Source: Ovis canadensis (Eukaryota > Chordata > Mammalia > Artiodactyla > Bovidae). Taken from it: a DNA stretch of 64,000 nt. A program made the position numbers and the translations under genes. The notes under the pieces are model-generated. The model worked only from the letters and a program-made list of their open reading frames with translations, was not told where the DNA came from and made no database searches. Positions 1-12,340 of this stretch are shown piece after piece (the stretch's first letter is position 1; every line of letters begins with the position of its first letter). Location of the stretch: the NCBI RefSeq assembly GCF_042477335.2, contig NC_091260.1, positions 54,269,001-54,333,000 on the forward strand, written 5' to 3'.

Positions 1-1127
1 CCTCTACCCCTGGGACTGGATGTTGCTCCTTAGCCCTCAAAGACATCAGAACACATTCTAGATCAGTACCTTTGCCAAGTGGGTTATTCTCTCTTCACAA
101 CATCATGTGGGGTCCCTTTGCTCCCAGCAAAGTTCCTTGATCCTGACACAGTCTGTTGTGTCTCTTACCGCACAAGGGAAGGGAAGGTGTGGCCTGTGTG
201 TGAGCCCAGGCTCTTTAGGGTCTCCACTCAGATATGGTAGCAAGAACGCACATTGCTCCAATATCTGGAATATCATGTCCTGGGTCCAGTCCTAGAAAGC
301 CCTCCCCTCCCTGGAGGGAAGAAAGTGGAAAGGCAGCCTGGTCCAGTAACATCCCTGTGTGTGTGATTCCAAGATGACTTACCTCACAGCCCTCCATCCC
401 AGAGGAGGGTCATTGCTCCACTTTTCATCACTAAGAGCTATTCTGACTGGTTCTCCCTGGAACAACTTAATACATTATCAGAAGACTGAAAATGACAGTT
501 TTCCCTAGTTTCAACTCAAGTTTTGGAACATTGTAGGCTAGGATATCAAGCAGCATCACTCGTTCTAATCTAACAAATACACGCTGACTGCCCATCATGT
601 ACCAGGTACAATGCCAAGGCTTAAAAGACAGAAATAGTTACTTAAGGAAAGCTCCAGACTCAGGAATAAACACGTATGGAAATTCAGTCAGGAGTTCCTG
701 GTACACAAATTCCGGCAATAAACTTTGATTGCTATCCATCTCTTTGGCAAGCCTGAGAATTTTGATTCCAGTAAACCCAAGTCATTCGTGACGGGCATAT
801 TTAGATAAGGAAGAGCAGGGGTGGAAGTGGGATTGTTGAGAATAATAAACAAAGGTAAATCACAGGGTATTCCTGCAGGGAGGACTGCAGGAAGATACAG
901 GGAGCTGAGAGAAGCCTACTTCCTTGGGATTGTACTCTGGCATCACACAGAAGGAACTAAGACGTACATAAGAGGGCTTGACAGTCAGAGCTGAGCAGAG
1001 GCAGGAGGCGCCCAGCATGGCCAACAACGTAGCACGTCTTCAAATCAATGTTACTTTTTAGAATGGCTCAATGATTATTGGGTGAGGTTAGGGTTAGGGG
1101 CTTTTCATTATTCAAAAGTACATGTAA
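1..1127. other. Unassigned intergenic sequence
   Basis: No repeat, exon or reading frame that I can support. Confidence 0.5.
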
Positions 1128-1192
1128 CTCCTCCTCCTCCCCCCCCTCCTCCTCTCCCTCCTCTTCTGCTTCCCTTCTCTTTCCTCCCAAGA
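1128..1192. repeat. Pyrimidine (CCT)n tract
   Basis: About 65 bp of nearly pure C/T on the plus strand, CTCCTCCTCCCCCCCCTCCT and on. Confidence 0.9.
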
Positions 1193-1642
1193 CTTTCAGG
1201 TGAGGCAGAACAAGGTGGCTTGTGCACCAGAAGAGGAAAGAGCCTCAGTGGCCCGGAGCAGGTGTCAGAGTTCAGCAAGGAGAACGCAGCACACACCCAG
1301 TCCGGGAAGATATGGAGCTCTTGCACAGGGAGCAGAGGGAGGAGGTGCCAGGTGAGGCACTGAGGCAAGACTGAGAAGGATGTCTGTGCGGAAAGGCAGC
1401 CCAGCAAAGGATGTCCACATGCGGTAAGGAGAGCTTCCGGCAGAGAAGGGATGGTAGCTTGTATGAATACAGTAAGTTTGATCAAAGGGGCAAATAAAGT
1501 AAAGATAATGGAGCCTGGCTGTTTGTGCAGAAGAGAGATGCAAATATGGAAAGGAATAAATGAACTCAATGGATGGATTGGAATTGGTGATATGGATGTG
1601 AAGTCACAGTTTTCAATAAATAGGTAGATATATCAATAGATG

Positions 1643-1972
1643 GGGCTTCCATGGTAGTTCAGCTGGTAAAGAATCCACTTGCAATGCAGGAGACCCCAGT
1701 TTGATTCCTGGGCCAGAAATATCCCCTATACAGGGGATAGGCTACCCACCCCAGTATTCTTGGGTTTCCCTGGTGGCTCAGATGGTTAAGAATCTGCCTG
1801 TATTGTGGGAGACCTGGGTTCAATCCCTGGGTTGGGAAGATCCCCTGGAGGAAGGCATGGCAACCCACTCCTGTATTCTTGCCTGGAGAATCTCCAAGGA
1901 CAGAGGAGCCTAGTGGGCTACAATCTATTAGGTCCCAACAAGTAGGACATGACTGAGTGACTAAGCACAGCA
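1643..1972 (+). mobile_element. Bov-tA SINE with two tRNA-derived heads
   Basis: A first tRNA-Glu-derived head (GGGCTTCCATGGTAGTTCAG) runs to CCAGTATTCTTGG, where a second complete head (GGTTTCCCTGGTGGCTCAG) and the Bov-A body follow. It ends GACTGAGTGACTAAGCACAG. Confidence 0.9.
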
Positions 1973-1998
1973 CTGCATAGCAATAAACACAGATAGAG

Positions 1999-2071
1999 GT
2001 GTGTGTATATATATATATATGAATAGTATATAAGAAGTGTGTGTGTAGAGAGAGAGAGACAGACAGACAGA
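1999..2071. repeat. (TA)n, (TG)n and (GA)n/(ACAG)n simple repeats
   Basis: Alternating TATATA, then GTGTGTGTAGAGAGAGAG and GACAGACAGACAGA. Confidence 0.9.
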
Positions 2072-2560
2072 AAACCTATCCATTAAAAGGACCTGGAGCA
2101 AAAACACCCCAGTAGAAATGAGCACACCTAGGATTCTTGGATTCTAAACACCAGCCTCCACTAAAAGAAACCAGGGCTCTTTGAGGAAACAGCAGCTCCA
2201 GGCTGGAGCGGGGAAAGTGGATGATAAGCCTGGATCATCTTATGCTAGAAAAAGCAAGAAGTGTTCAAAGAATGAGGGGACGCCCAAAGGGCACAAAATC
2301 CAGCTTGAATGGGGGCAAAACAAGGACAATGTATCAAGATAAATTGTGGTAGTAACAGTTTATTACCCAAACATATATGCCCATGTTCACACTGATAAAA
2401 CAATCAGTGAATTATAACTTAACAGGTACAGGTATTTACATAGTGTCAGACTCTCTCCCCACAAAATACCTATTAATTACAAAGGGGAAAAGAGAAGTCT
2501 CAGTCGTAAAGATTATCTCTGTGCTGCATTTGCAACTTTTCTGAGTGATTGTCCAAAATT

Positions 2561-2714
2561 ATGTGTATGTGTGTATATGTGTGCGTGTGTGTATATATGT
2601 GTGCATGTGTGTGTGCGTGTGTATATGTGTGTATATCTGTGTGCGTGTATATATGTCTGTGTGTATGTGTGCGTGTATGTATATGTGTGTGTGTATATGT
2701 GTGCATGTGTGTGT
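2561..2714. repeat. (TG)n/(TA)n microsatellite, 154 bp
   Basis: Almost only GTGTGT with interspersed TA and GC steps. The open frames over it are repeat translations and not genes. Confidence 0.95.
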
Positions 2715-2716
2715 AA

Positions 2717-2936
2717 GCTTCCCAGGTGGTGCTAGTGATAAAGAACCAGCTTGCCAATGCAGGAGACATAAGAGATGCTGGTTCGACACCTGGGTCAGGA
2801 AGATTCCCTGGAGGAGGGGATGGTAACCCACTCCAGTATTCTTGCCTGGAGATCCCCATGGACAGAGGAGCCTGGTGGGCTACAGTCTATAGGTTTTTCA
2901 CACAGAGTTGGACACGACTGAAGTGATTTAGCATGC
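2717..2936 (+). mobile_element. Bov-tA SINE in a TG-rich microsatellite
   Basis: Head GCTTCCCAGGTGGTGCTAG, body CTTGCCTGGAGATCCCCATG, end GACACGACTGAAGTGATTTA. Simple TG/TA repeat lies on both sides, so it inserted into the repeat or seeded it. Confidence 0.9.
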
Positions 2937-2961
2937 ATACATATATATGTGTGTGTATGTT

Positions 2962-4660
2962 ATATTTATATATTATGTACGCGTATATTTCTAAAGTACA
3001 TGTAGAAACACTAAATCACCTCTAATCGAAACAGAGACAATGGTCCGAATAGATTCAGCAAAGACTTGTCCAGGTTTTATTTCCTTTTGGAATTTTCTAA
3101 TCCTAGCTGATTATTGGGAGGCTTATTAAATAATAAAAGAAATTCATCATACATTCCATACACAGGAAGTTCTGGGTGCCATGCTTTACCAAGTTTCAGA
3201 ATTCCTGCTGCCTGGGACTGCTGATGTTCCACTGACTGGATGAGCTTGCGCAGGGGCATTGCAAAATTATTTAGGAGACATAGCTTGGTGCTACTTTACT
3301 TCTACTCAACGGTGCTGTCTGGTGCAGAACCAATTTACCATTGCATCACTATGTTGTCATGCTGTTTGAATCCGGTATGGATCACTGGCCCAAGTACATG
3401 CCTGCCCCACCACCCCTCCCCAGTCTCTGCTGGGGACATCATGGTTGGAACCTCTCTGGGTGAGTGGGAGACATGACTCAACAGTCTTGACTCTAAGACT
3501 GTTTGAGTGGACATGCAGAAACAGATGCCAAAAAAATGTCTCTTATTGTACATGCTATCTCAGCAAACCCAAGCACATTTGCATACTTACTGTTGCAAGT
3601 GCAGAGGAAAGAGGCACTTACAAAATTCTATCAAGCAAGGGGTTGCACGTTTAAATTGTTTATAGCATATTTACTATTTTAAGATGTATATAAAACACTA
3701 TAGATAATCCCTCTTAGAGCTGCCATGTATGTTTGGGCAGGTTGCATAGTGCACAAAGGCATGTGGCCAATTGCAGTCATGTCCACCCAGAGAAAAAGAT
3801 TCATTTCAAATTTTGCACAGAGGAGCATTATCTTTACTGCTCTAGAGAGCAACAACAAAATATATAAGAATGGTTGTATGTTCACTTCTGACTGCACTCT
3901 CACAACTCTCAAAATCTTGTTTTTCAACTCTAAATTCTCCTTCCCTACAAAGTGTCAAGAATCCCACCCTTGTAATTTGGGAGAATTGGAGAAATAGTAC
4001 AATATGATACTTGCAGAGTAAAGACTACACATAGTACCAGGTGACTAGAGAATAGGCAGGAAGACTGGATTAAATTTCTAAATGACAGTTGCTTTTATAT
4101 TTGCTGGTAGCATTTTGTATAAGACAGAAATGTAGAACTGGTAAGGTTGGATTCTCATCTTAGTATCTGGATAAAGTCATATTCAAAATTGAATAGTATC
4201 AGGGTGAAGAAATTCTGAATTCAATATAAAAATTTTATCTAGCATATGTCTACATCCAATTCCATGGAGAAAATTAATATCTGTTACATAAGTCCCTGGA
4301 GGAAAAATTCTGGAACATTGATCCTGCTAAAGCAAGTCCTTGCAGTAATTACCATACTAGCAAGGGCTTCAGTAAGAATTACTCTAGATAGAAACTCCCT
4401 TTACCCCTCTTTCCACATAGAATTTGGTACAAAAAGGAAAACAAGAGAATACATTCTCGCTAACCACACTGTTTAGAAAGACAAATAGGCAAATTACTAA
4501 TCATATAATAATTGAAGAGTTGACATTTGATTACTCGGATCAATATTTAAACAGGGTAAAACTGTTGAAAACCTGAATCATTCATTGGCTCAGTATGTAG
4601 TCTGACGCCATGATGAAACTAGTTCAAATTTCTTTTTAACATTTTATTATAGAAAAAGAA
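2962..4660. other. Unassigned intergenic sequence
   Basis: AT-rich, only short chance frames; nothing recognised. Confidence 0.5.
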
Positions 4661-4664
4661 ACTA

Positions 4665-4874
4665 TTTCCTTAGAAAAGACCCTGATGCTGGGAAAGGCTG
4701 AAGGCAAGAGGAGAAGGGGATGACAGAGGACGTGATGTTTGGATGGCATCACCAACTCGACGGACATGAATTTGAGCAAGTTCCCGGAGTTGGTGATGGA
4801 CAGGGAAGCCTGGCGTGCTGCAGGCCATGGGGTCACAAAGAGTCAGACACAACTGAGCAACTGAATTGAACTGA
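4665..4874 (+). mobile_element. BovB 3' end
   Basis: Sense fragment from TTAGAAAAGACCCTGATGCT to ACTGAGCAACTGAATTGAAC. 5' truncated, and the reading frame is not kept. Confidence 0.88.
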
Positions 4875-5804
4875 TAGAAAAAAAAGAGTTGCTTTCAAAA
4901 ATAACCCAAATAACTATGTCTTATGCTTAAATTTTTAATTATTGCTCTATTATTAAATATTTAAAAATATACAGAGGAGTATAGAGAATACTAAACCCAC
5001 AGTCCCAACCACTTAGCTATAACAAATATTTCCATTTTGCTGTTTTCACTTGGAACCCAGTTCCATTTAGAAGCTGGGGTGCTTCCATACCAAACATAAT
5101 TTTACACGTGTACCTCCTATGACTGTAAACAATATAATTCTATAACTTGGGGTTTTTTTCACTTCACATCATATTTTAAATATTTTCCCATATCAGTATA
5201 CATACTTCTAAGCCATTCATGCTGATCACTGTAGGGTACAGCAATAATTTATGTGTCCATTCTGCTATTGAAGGAAATTTTTCGCTACTTTCAGTTTTTC
5301 ACTGTTACAACAAGACTTTGGTAAATATTCTCAAGCATTTTTCCTGGAGCACAGCCATGAGAGTTTTTCCAGAGAGATTTATCCATCCCAGTTGCTTTTC
5401 CGTAAAGGTTGCTTAAGTATAGCAATTTATATGGCTGTAACTAGAGACCAGAGGTTGCTGAGAAATTCTCCCCTTCGTGGAGGAAAACACAATGGTCAGG
5501 GAAGGTTGGGGTGCTTAGGGCCTCTCCCACATGCAATGGCTCTTACAGAAGCCCCCCTCACTCAGGAAATAGCATGGCCCTTCTAGCCCCATCCTCCCAA
5601 ACAAGGAGACCTCGTACGTCCAAGGTGTGCCGCTTTCATCCTGCAAGCACCCAGCAAGGTGCTTCTAAAATCTGGAATGGACTCATGGAAGCACCATGAC
5701 AATGACAGGTGTACATGACAAACAGCCAAAGCTGTCTGGAGGTTTACAGGCGAACACGACAGCTGCAGTACTCTCACGAATGCTCCTCCCCAAAGAGGTC
5801 CATT

Positions 5805-6109
5805 TCTAATCCTCAAACACCGTCAATGTGTCTTCTCACACAGCAGAATGGATTTTGCAGGTATGATTAAGTGAGAAATGTTGAGAAGAGGTGATTATCA
5901 TGGATTATAAAGGGCTGGGGTCCAAGGTAATCACAAAAGTCCTTATAAGATGGAGGCAGGAGGTTCAGAGTTAGAGACACTGGAAGACACTGGGCTGTTG
6001 GCTTTGAAGATGGAGGAAGGGGCCATGAATCAAAGAATGCAGGCCGCCTCTGGATGCTGAAAAGGACAAAGAAAGGGAGCCTCCCTGAGAACCCACAGAA
6101 GGAACACCA
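5805..6109 (+). mobile_element. Old mammalian repeat, first part (family not named)
   Basis: AAAGTCCTTATAAGATGGAG and the following sequence belong to a common pre-ruminant repeat whose end is at 6671-6760 (CTCCAGAACCATGAGATAAT). BovB splits it. A second copy of the same family lies at about 13975-15100. Confidence 0.5.
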
Positions 6110-6670
6110 GTTCAGTTCAGTTCAGTTCAGTCGCTCAATCGTGTCCGACTCTTTGCGACCCCATGAATTGCAGCACACCAGGCCTCCCTGTCCATCACCA
6201 TCTCCTGGAGTTCACTCAAATTCATGTCCATCGAGTCGGTGATGCCATCCAGCCATCTCATCCTCTGTCGTCCCCTTCTCTTCCTGCCCTCAATCCCTCC
6301 CAGCATCAGAGTCTTTTCCAATGAGTCAACTGTTTGCATGAGGTGGCCAAAGTATTGGAATTTCAGCTTTAGCATCAGTCCTTCTAATGAACACCCAGGA
6401 CTGATCTCCTTTAGAATAGACTGGTTGGATCTCCTTGCAGTCCAAGGGACTCCCAAAAGTCTTCTCCAACACCACAGTTCAAAAGTATCAATTCTTTGGC
6501 ACTCAGCTTTCTTCACAGTCCAACTCTCACATCCATACATGACCACAGGAAAAAACATAGCCTTGACTAGACGGACCTTTGTTAACAAAGTAATATCTCT
6601 GCTTTTGAATATGCTCTCTAGGTTGGTCATAACTTTCCTTCCAAGGAGTAAGCGTCTTTTAATTTCATGG
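6110..6670 (-). mobile_element. BovB 3' end nested in an older repeat
   Basis: Antisense copy with four copies of TTCAG at its 3' terminus and a 167-residue minus-strand frame for the ORF2 C terminus (6127-6627). It ends at AATTTCATGG. It interrupts an older repeat present on both sides. Confidence 0.92.
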
Positions 6671-6760
6671 CAACACAGCCCTGCCCAAACCTTGATTTCA
6701 GTCCAATGACTTTAACCTGTTCTCACCTCTGACCTCCAGAACCATGAGATAATAAATTCA

Positions 6761-8060
6761 TGTTTGTTTGTTTTTTTTCCCCAGGTCTTCTGAGTTTGTG
6801 GTAACTGATCACAGCAGCAGTATGAAACAATCAATTGACAAATGTGGAACAAATCCCATGAACAAGAGGACCCCACTCCCTACCAATCCTGACAACAAAG
6901 TGGCTGACACGAAGACTGCCCTGAAGACCACCAGTCAGAACCGAAGCCACCGGCACCAAGGGTCGGTATCACTCTCTGGTATTTGACAGCCCATTCCTGC
7001 AAGGGGTCCATGGTGGCCTTTAGATGAGTGGGTCTAGATGGTCGAAGCAAATCAGAGTGCGGTTTGCGCTGACTCTCCCTTATGGGAACTGGAGGAAAGT
7101 CTCTTTGTATCACTTGGCTCCCTAGTCAGGCCCAGATTTTGAAATCTGAGGCATTGTTCTCTGCCTCCTTTCTACATTTGAGGACTGACCTCAGCTGCCT
7201 GGGGTCCAGCCCAAGTGGACATGTCCAAACCTGGCTTTGGGCAGCCTGTACCTGCTCACCAAGATTAGACCTCTGCATGCTCACTCCTGGCCTACTTCCT
7301 CCGAGCATGTCTGTGTTTCATGACAAAGCTGGCTCTTGCTGCCCCATTCCCTGGGCTTCTGACCTGGTTTTGTCTGTCTTCCAGCTTGGCCTGTCCCCTG
7401 AGATCTGGACCTTGACCTGAAAGTCACACCTTCTTCTAACTCCATGACTTTCATACAAAGTACTCTTCCCAGCTAGTTTCTTCCACCTGCTTAGTGTAGC
7501 AGCCCCGATCAAAGGAGGATATTTCTCTTCTGAAACCCGAAGAGTAGCTGCAATGAGCTAACAACCTACGCCAGTGCCTGGAAATATGTGGGCCACTATT
7601 CATACGTCTCCCCTATGATCTTAAAAGACCGTGGGGTGTGTCAGAGCGCAGAATGTCAGTGCCTCAGGCCTCTTCTGGAAAACCCACCTTCTTTTAGAGA
7701 ACTGCTCCCATCACCCATAAGGACCCTGCTGACACAGCAGGTGTGGCTAATCGTAGTTCTGCACTCCCCTGGCATGTATTGGCATGTGAGCTGAGCTCAT
7801 TGGAACACCCCACACTCCTGTCCCCACATCTGCCACCTGACCTCAAGTCAGGGACTAGTCAGAATTCTTCTACAGAAGGTTTTTTAATAGAACATTAAAG
7901 GGGAGGAGCCTTTTGTAGGAAGGAGGTGAGAGGGTGATCTCAGAGGTGGGAGCCGCGTCTCTAATCTCATGGGGAGAGCTGAACAGAATGAAAGAGACTC
8001 AAGGATACAAGAGTCACAGAGAGAATAAACTTTAACAGCATTTAAGTCCTTGGAGACAAA
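6761..8060. other. Unassigned intergenic sequence
   Basis: More GC-rich than its flanks, with overlapping frames on both strands (up to 112 residues at 7082-7417) that match nothing I know. No splice or promoter signal was found to support a gene. Confidence 0.45.
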
Positions 8061-8064
8061 CAAT

Positions 8065-8258
8065 GAATAGTGGCTCCAAGCGTGGGCTTGGAGTCAGACT
8101 GCCTGGTTACCTCTGGGATGCAACCTCTCTGAACCTGAGTTTGCACTTTTGTAAAAAGAAGATAGTACTTGCCCTTAACTCATGGGGCTGTGGTGAGGTT
8201 GAACAAATTATGAATCTGTTGAATGGTGCCTGGCACATGGTCACTTCACAATAAATAA
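8065..8258 (+). mobile_element. MIR SINE
   Basis: Nearly full MIR in sense: GGCTTGGAGTCAGACTGCCT, the AACCTCTCTGAACCTGAGTT core and GGTGCCTGGCACATGGTCAC near the end. Confidence 0.88.
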
Positions 8259-8954
8259 GCTGCTCAAGTCAGCCGTAAGGCTACCTACCTCCACCTATGC
8301 CCTGCCTTTGATTTGGTTCCCCAAGCTATTGGTTTCTAAGCTGATGTCTGGTCCCTATCATTTGCAACCTGAAGAGCACTGAAGGATGTAGTCATTATTT
8401 CCCTGATTTCCATGAGATGCTCTAGAGGAAAAATTTTCCATAGTTGCCCCAAATTTGGGCAACTCTAGGATATTCATGGTGCTTTGTCTATTGCTCTCCC
8501 TCTGTGATAGTCTCATTCTATTTTAATATATTAAAGGCTCTAAAATCAACCACTTTAAAAGAAAAATTTTAAAATTAAAAAAAGATATAAAGTTTGTACA
8601 AATACCATATGACTTCCAACTGTATAAAAATATAATGAACACTTATAAAAACTGCAAATAAAGTGCTATGTCTCTGAGTGGTGGAAAAAATAAAATAAAT
8701 AAAGGCTCTGAGTGACCCTATAATTAAAGAATCAGTTGAACTTTTTTCAACCTAGCACCTCCCAAGTTCATTTAACTTCTGTACCCTTTTTCTCTCCTGT
8801 GACCTTTTTTCCCTTATTCTACAAAATTCGTGGGATACACTTCTGTGTAAGGAACAGTACATAAAGATGAGAAAACTGCAGAATCTGCTGAGTAGCAACT
8901 TGAACACAAAACTACTTATATATCTAAAATGTATGTTCTTTCTGCAGTTCTGTG

Positions 8955-8984
8955 CACGCACACACACACACACACACACACACA
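8955..8984. repeat. (CA)n microsatellite
   Basis: About 14 CA units beginning GCACGCACACACAC. Confidence 0.95.
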
Positions 8985-10175
8985 AGTACCACTAAATCAT
9001 GTGGAAGTTAAATGTTAGATGTTCTAGTTGTACGTTGACTTTCCCATTTCAAGTGTTACTTTCCTGGAGAACAGAGTTTTAAGTACTTGCTCTTGCAGAT
9101 CTGTATATACCATGCAAAATTAAGTAAGATTAAACCCTTTCAAGACAATTTTGAATAAAGATTATATGAGACACAGGACGACCTCTCTTTTGAAAAATGG
9201 CCAGAAAGATGGTTTTCGTTTTCTGGTTGGCAGAGCCAATTGTGGAAGAAACAGTCACTTGGGAGATGTTTTCACTACAGCTCACACTCTTCAGTACCTT
9301 TGTCTTCATTTGTAGAATGGCCAAATTGTTACACAAGTACTCATATTTCCCTCTGGGCTGAATCAAGCTTCTGATTACTCAAAGCTGTGTGTGTGTCTTG
9401 AACTGTAGGTCAAATCTGAGCAATGGATATTATTATCATTACCATTTTTACTGTAATGGATTCAGAGTGTTGGACCCTAAGAATTGCCAGCAGGAACTCT
9501 GGGACCAAGGGAGAGACTTGGTTCCCTCTGGAAGCCTTACACTCTAAATTAGACCAAGTTGTATAACAGTTTTAGGCATCTGATATGGGACTTGCCAAAT
9601 TTCATGGCTTCAGGCACACGGAATGCACATCCCTGTTCCAGGGAGGCTAAATATTTTTCCAAATCAGTAGATAAAACAAACTCCCTGTCCTCAACTTACT
9701 GCCTGGCGCCTGGAGTCCTGAGTAGCTGATGAAGAGTGCCTGTCTGCTATCAAGTGACAGGACATACTCAGACTGGCTCCTGCCCTCGGGACCTCGTGGT
9801 ACCTGATCCCGTCTCCATCTTCGGAGCTAACATTTTGGCCACAACTTCAAGATCTAAGTCCAGAGGGCAATGGGCCAGGGTTAGATACCATTAAATGCCA
9901 TTGAACCAGCCTTGAAGGGCAACTGTGACTTCTTGGGGCATGAGGCAATGTACTGCCGCTGGGGGCCGGTGAAAGCTGGGGATTGCAAATCCCAGGGAGA
10001 TCACTTCTTGAACGTCATATCTGAAGTGGAGAGATGGCCACACGCTGTCTCGAGTAAATATGATGCACAGGTTTTAGACCTTACGGAAGCCAACCAAGCA
10101 GGGAGTAAATCCATCCAAGGGAACCTGAAGCTTCTGACCTGAGACTTGGTGGGGGCGGATTCCGTAACTACTCGA

Positions 10176-10191
10176 CAGTGCCATCTGCTGA
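10176..10191 (-). promoter_or_regulatory. CTCF-like motif
   Basis: On the minus strand TCAGCAGATGGCACTG, one base away from the core CTCF pattern. Motif match only. Confidence 0.4.
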
Positions 10192-10373
10192 CTGAGTTAG
10201 GCACTGCCACCTCGCAGACAAAACTGAATGAGCTAAACTCTGAAGACTCAAAGGAATGTTAAACGAGGGGAGTGGGGGAAGCTCCCGTGGCGGGTAAGAG
10301 GGAGGGAAGAGGTGTGGGGGCGGGGGGAAGGGAGAAAGACAAAGCAGAAGGAAGATGGCGGAGATTTTAAAAC

Positions 10374-10482
10374 ATGGCAACCCAGTCCAGGATTCTTGCC
10401 TGGAGAATCCCCGTGGACAGAGGAGCCTGGCGGGCTACAGTCTGTGGGGTCGCAAAGAGTAGAACACGATTGAGCAAGCACA
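10374..10482 (+). mobile_element. Bov-A monomer (5' truncated SINE)
   Basis: Body only: GGATTCTTGCCTGGAGAATC to GTAGAACACGATTGAGCAAG. Directly followed by an opposite-strand Bov-tA. Confidence 0.85.
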
Positions 10483-10494
10483 TAGAGTGTTGAA

Positions 10495-10711
10495 AGTGAA
10501 GTGAAGTCCCTCAGTCGTGTCCGACTCTTTGTGAGATGTGTCCGACTTTGTGACCCCATGGACTGTAGCCTACCAAGCTCCTCTGTGCAGGACAAAATAC
10601 TGGAGTGGGTTGCCATTTCCTTCTCCAGGGGATCTTCCCCGACGGAGGGATCGAACCTGGGTTTCCTGCATTGGAGGTAGACGCTTTAACCTCTGAGCCA
10701 CCGGGGTAGCT
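10495..10711 (-). mobile_element. Bov-tA SINE
   Basis: Antisense. The tail end is GTCCCTCAGTCGTGTCCGAC with a short internal duplication of the GTCCGACT motif. The head ends CCTCTGAGCCACCGGGGTAG. Confidence 0.9.
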
Positions 10712-10811
10712 CATCTCATAATTTCACCAAAGCCTTGGAGTCTTTTCCAGGAGAGATGCTGACCCTGCTAGGCTCTGTACCAGAACCTTTCTGGGTTTAT
10801 CAGCTCATTCC

Positions 10812-11020
10812 GGGGCTTCCCTGGTGGTTCAGATAGTAAAGAATCTGCCTGCCAATGCAGAAGACACAGGTTCCATCCCTGGGTTGTGAAGACCCCCTGG
10901 AGAAGGAAATGGACACCTACTACAGTATTCTTGCCTAGGAAATCCCAGGGACAGAGGATCCTGACAGGTTACAGTCCATAGCGTCACCAAGAGTCAGACA
11001 CGACTTAGCAACTAAACACT
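10812..11020 (+). mobile_element. Bov-tA SINE
   Basis: Head GGGGCTTCCCTGGTGGTTCA, end ACACGACTTAGCAACTAAAC. Confidence 0.9.
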
Positions 11021-11149
11021 GCTCATTTTGGTGGTATTTACTTTGAGGTTTTTCCTCCTAGTCATTTCCATTTGCCTTTCAGATTCCTCTGCCTTTGCAT
11101 CAATGTACAAATGCCTGCTTTACTCCCCACCTTCTCCTCTCCTTACCCC

Positions 11150-11206
11150 CAGTTCAGTTCAGTTCAGTTGCTCAATCATGTCTGACTCTTTGCGACCCCA
11201 TGGACC
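11150..11206 (-). mobile_element. BovB 3' terminus, very short
   Basis: Only the antisense terminal repeat and first 40 bp (AGTTGCTCAATCATGTCTGA to ACCCCATGGACC). Confidence 0.75.
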
Positions 11207-11592
11207 CCAGGGAGGCGTAAGTTTTTCTATAGACAAGAGGCAGACAAAGGACATAGAGGGAGGGGGATTCTGTTCCTAGAAGGCCCCATACTGTTCTGCT
11301 CAACTACAACCTCACATCCTACTTCATATCACTGTGGATCAGTTAGTGTCTCAGGTCCCAAAGAACACATAACCCCACATCATTCCAACTGCTCTAAACC
11401 ACGTAGCCACTCTTCTCGTCACCGCGACCACTAAACTGGCCCCACTTCTGATGTGGGCTCCTTCAGGGCACTGTTCACCCCACTGCACGTCCTGACAGTT
11501 CACCTCTGATGGCTAGGAGGACACCCGTTCCCACTCTGCATCCATTAGGACCTGCCTGGTACACCGCTACCCATACAGGCAATTTACTCACT

Positions 11593-12140
11593 AGTTCAGT
11601 TCAGTTCAGTCACTCAATCATGTCCGACTCTGCGACCCCAAGAGCCACAGCATGCCAAGCCTCCCTGTCCATCACCAACTCCTGGAGTCCACCCAAACTC
11701 ATATCCATTGAGTCAGTGATGCCATCCAACCATCTCATCCTCTGCCATCCCCTTCTCCTCCTCCTGCCCTCAGTCTTTCCCAGCATCAGGGTCTTTTCCA
11801 ATGAGTCAGCTCTTCGCATGAGGTGGCCAAAGTATTGGAGTTTCAGCTTCAGCATCAGTCCTTCCAATGTACACCCAGGACTGATCTCCTTTAGGATGGA
11901 CGGGTTGGCTCTCCTTGCAGTCCAAGGGACTCTCAAGAGTCTTCTCCAACACCACAGTTCAAAAGCATCAATTCTTCCGCCCTCAGCTTTCTTTGTAGTC
12001 CAACTCTCACATCCATACATGACTACTGGAAAAACCATAGCCTTGACTAGGTGGACCTTTGTTGACAAAGTAATATCTCCACTTTTTAATATGCTGTCTA
12101 GGTTGATCATAACTTTCCTTCCAAGGAGTAAGCATCTTTT
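11593..12140 (-). mobile_element. BovB 3' end
   Basis: Antisense copy starting with the TAGTTCAGTTCAGTTCAGTC terminal repeat. A minus-strand frame of 166 residues (11610-12110) covers the ORF2 C terminus with [19 protein letters not shown]. It joins directly to a Bov-tA in the same orientation at about 12141. Confidence 0.92.
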
Positions 12141-12340
12141 TAGTCACTAAGTCATGTCCAACTCTTGTGACCCATGGACTGTAGCCCACCAGGCTCCTCT
12201 GTCCATGGGATTCTCCAGGCAAGAATACTGGAGTGGGTTGCCATTTCTTTCTCCAGGAGATCTTCCCAACCCAGGGATCAAACCCAGGTCTCCTGCACTG
12301 CAAGCAGATTCTTTTCCAACTGAGCTACCAGGAAAGCCCA
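12141..12340 (-). mobile_element. Bov-tA SINE adjoining BovB
   Basis: Antisense, from AGTCACTAAGTCATGTCCAA to CTGAGCTACCAGGAAAGCCC. It follows the BovB copy without spacer. Confidence 0.9.

Larger units (their letters stand above)
8259..10373. other. Unassigned intergenic sequence
   Basis: Apart from the CA microsatellite and the CTCF-like motif, nothing recognised. Confidence 0.5.

Noticed and set aside
1088..1100. Interstitial telomere-like TTAGGG units
   Set aside because: Only two units; below what is meaningful.
1643..1720. tRNA gene from A/B-box-like sequence in SINE heads
   Set aside because: tRNA-Glu-derived SINE heads lack an intact cloverleaf and are followed by Bov-A body.
2500..2859. 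His/Thr-rich frames
   Set aside because: Translation of the TG microsatellite.
6127..6630. 167-residue minus-strand frame
   Set aside because: It is the ORF2 C terminus of a truncated BovB; the same applies to the frames at 11610-12110, 24175-24435 and 56964-57323.
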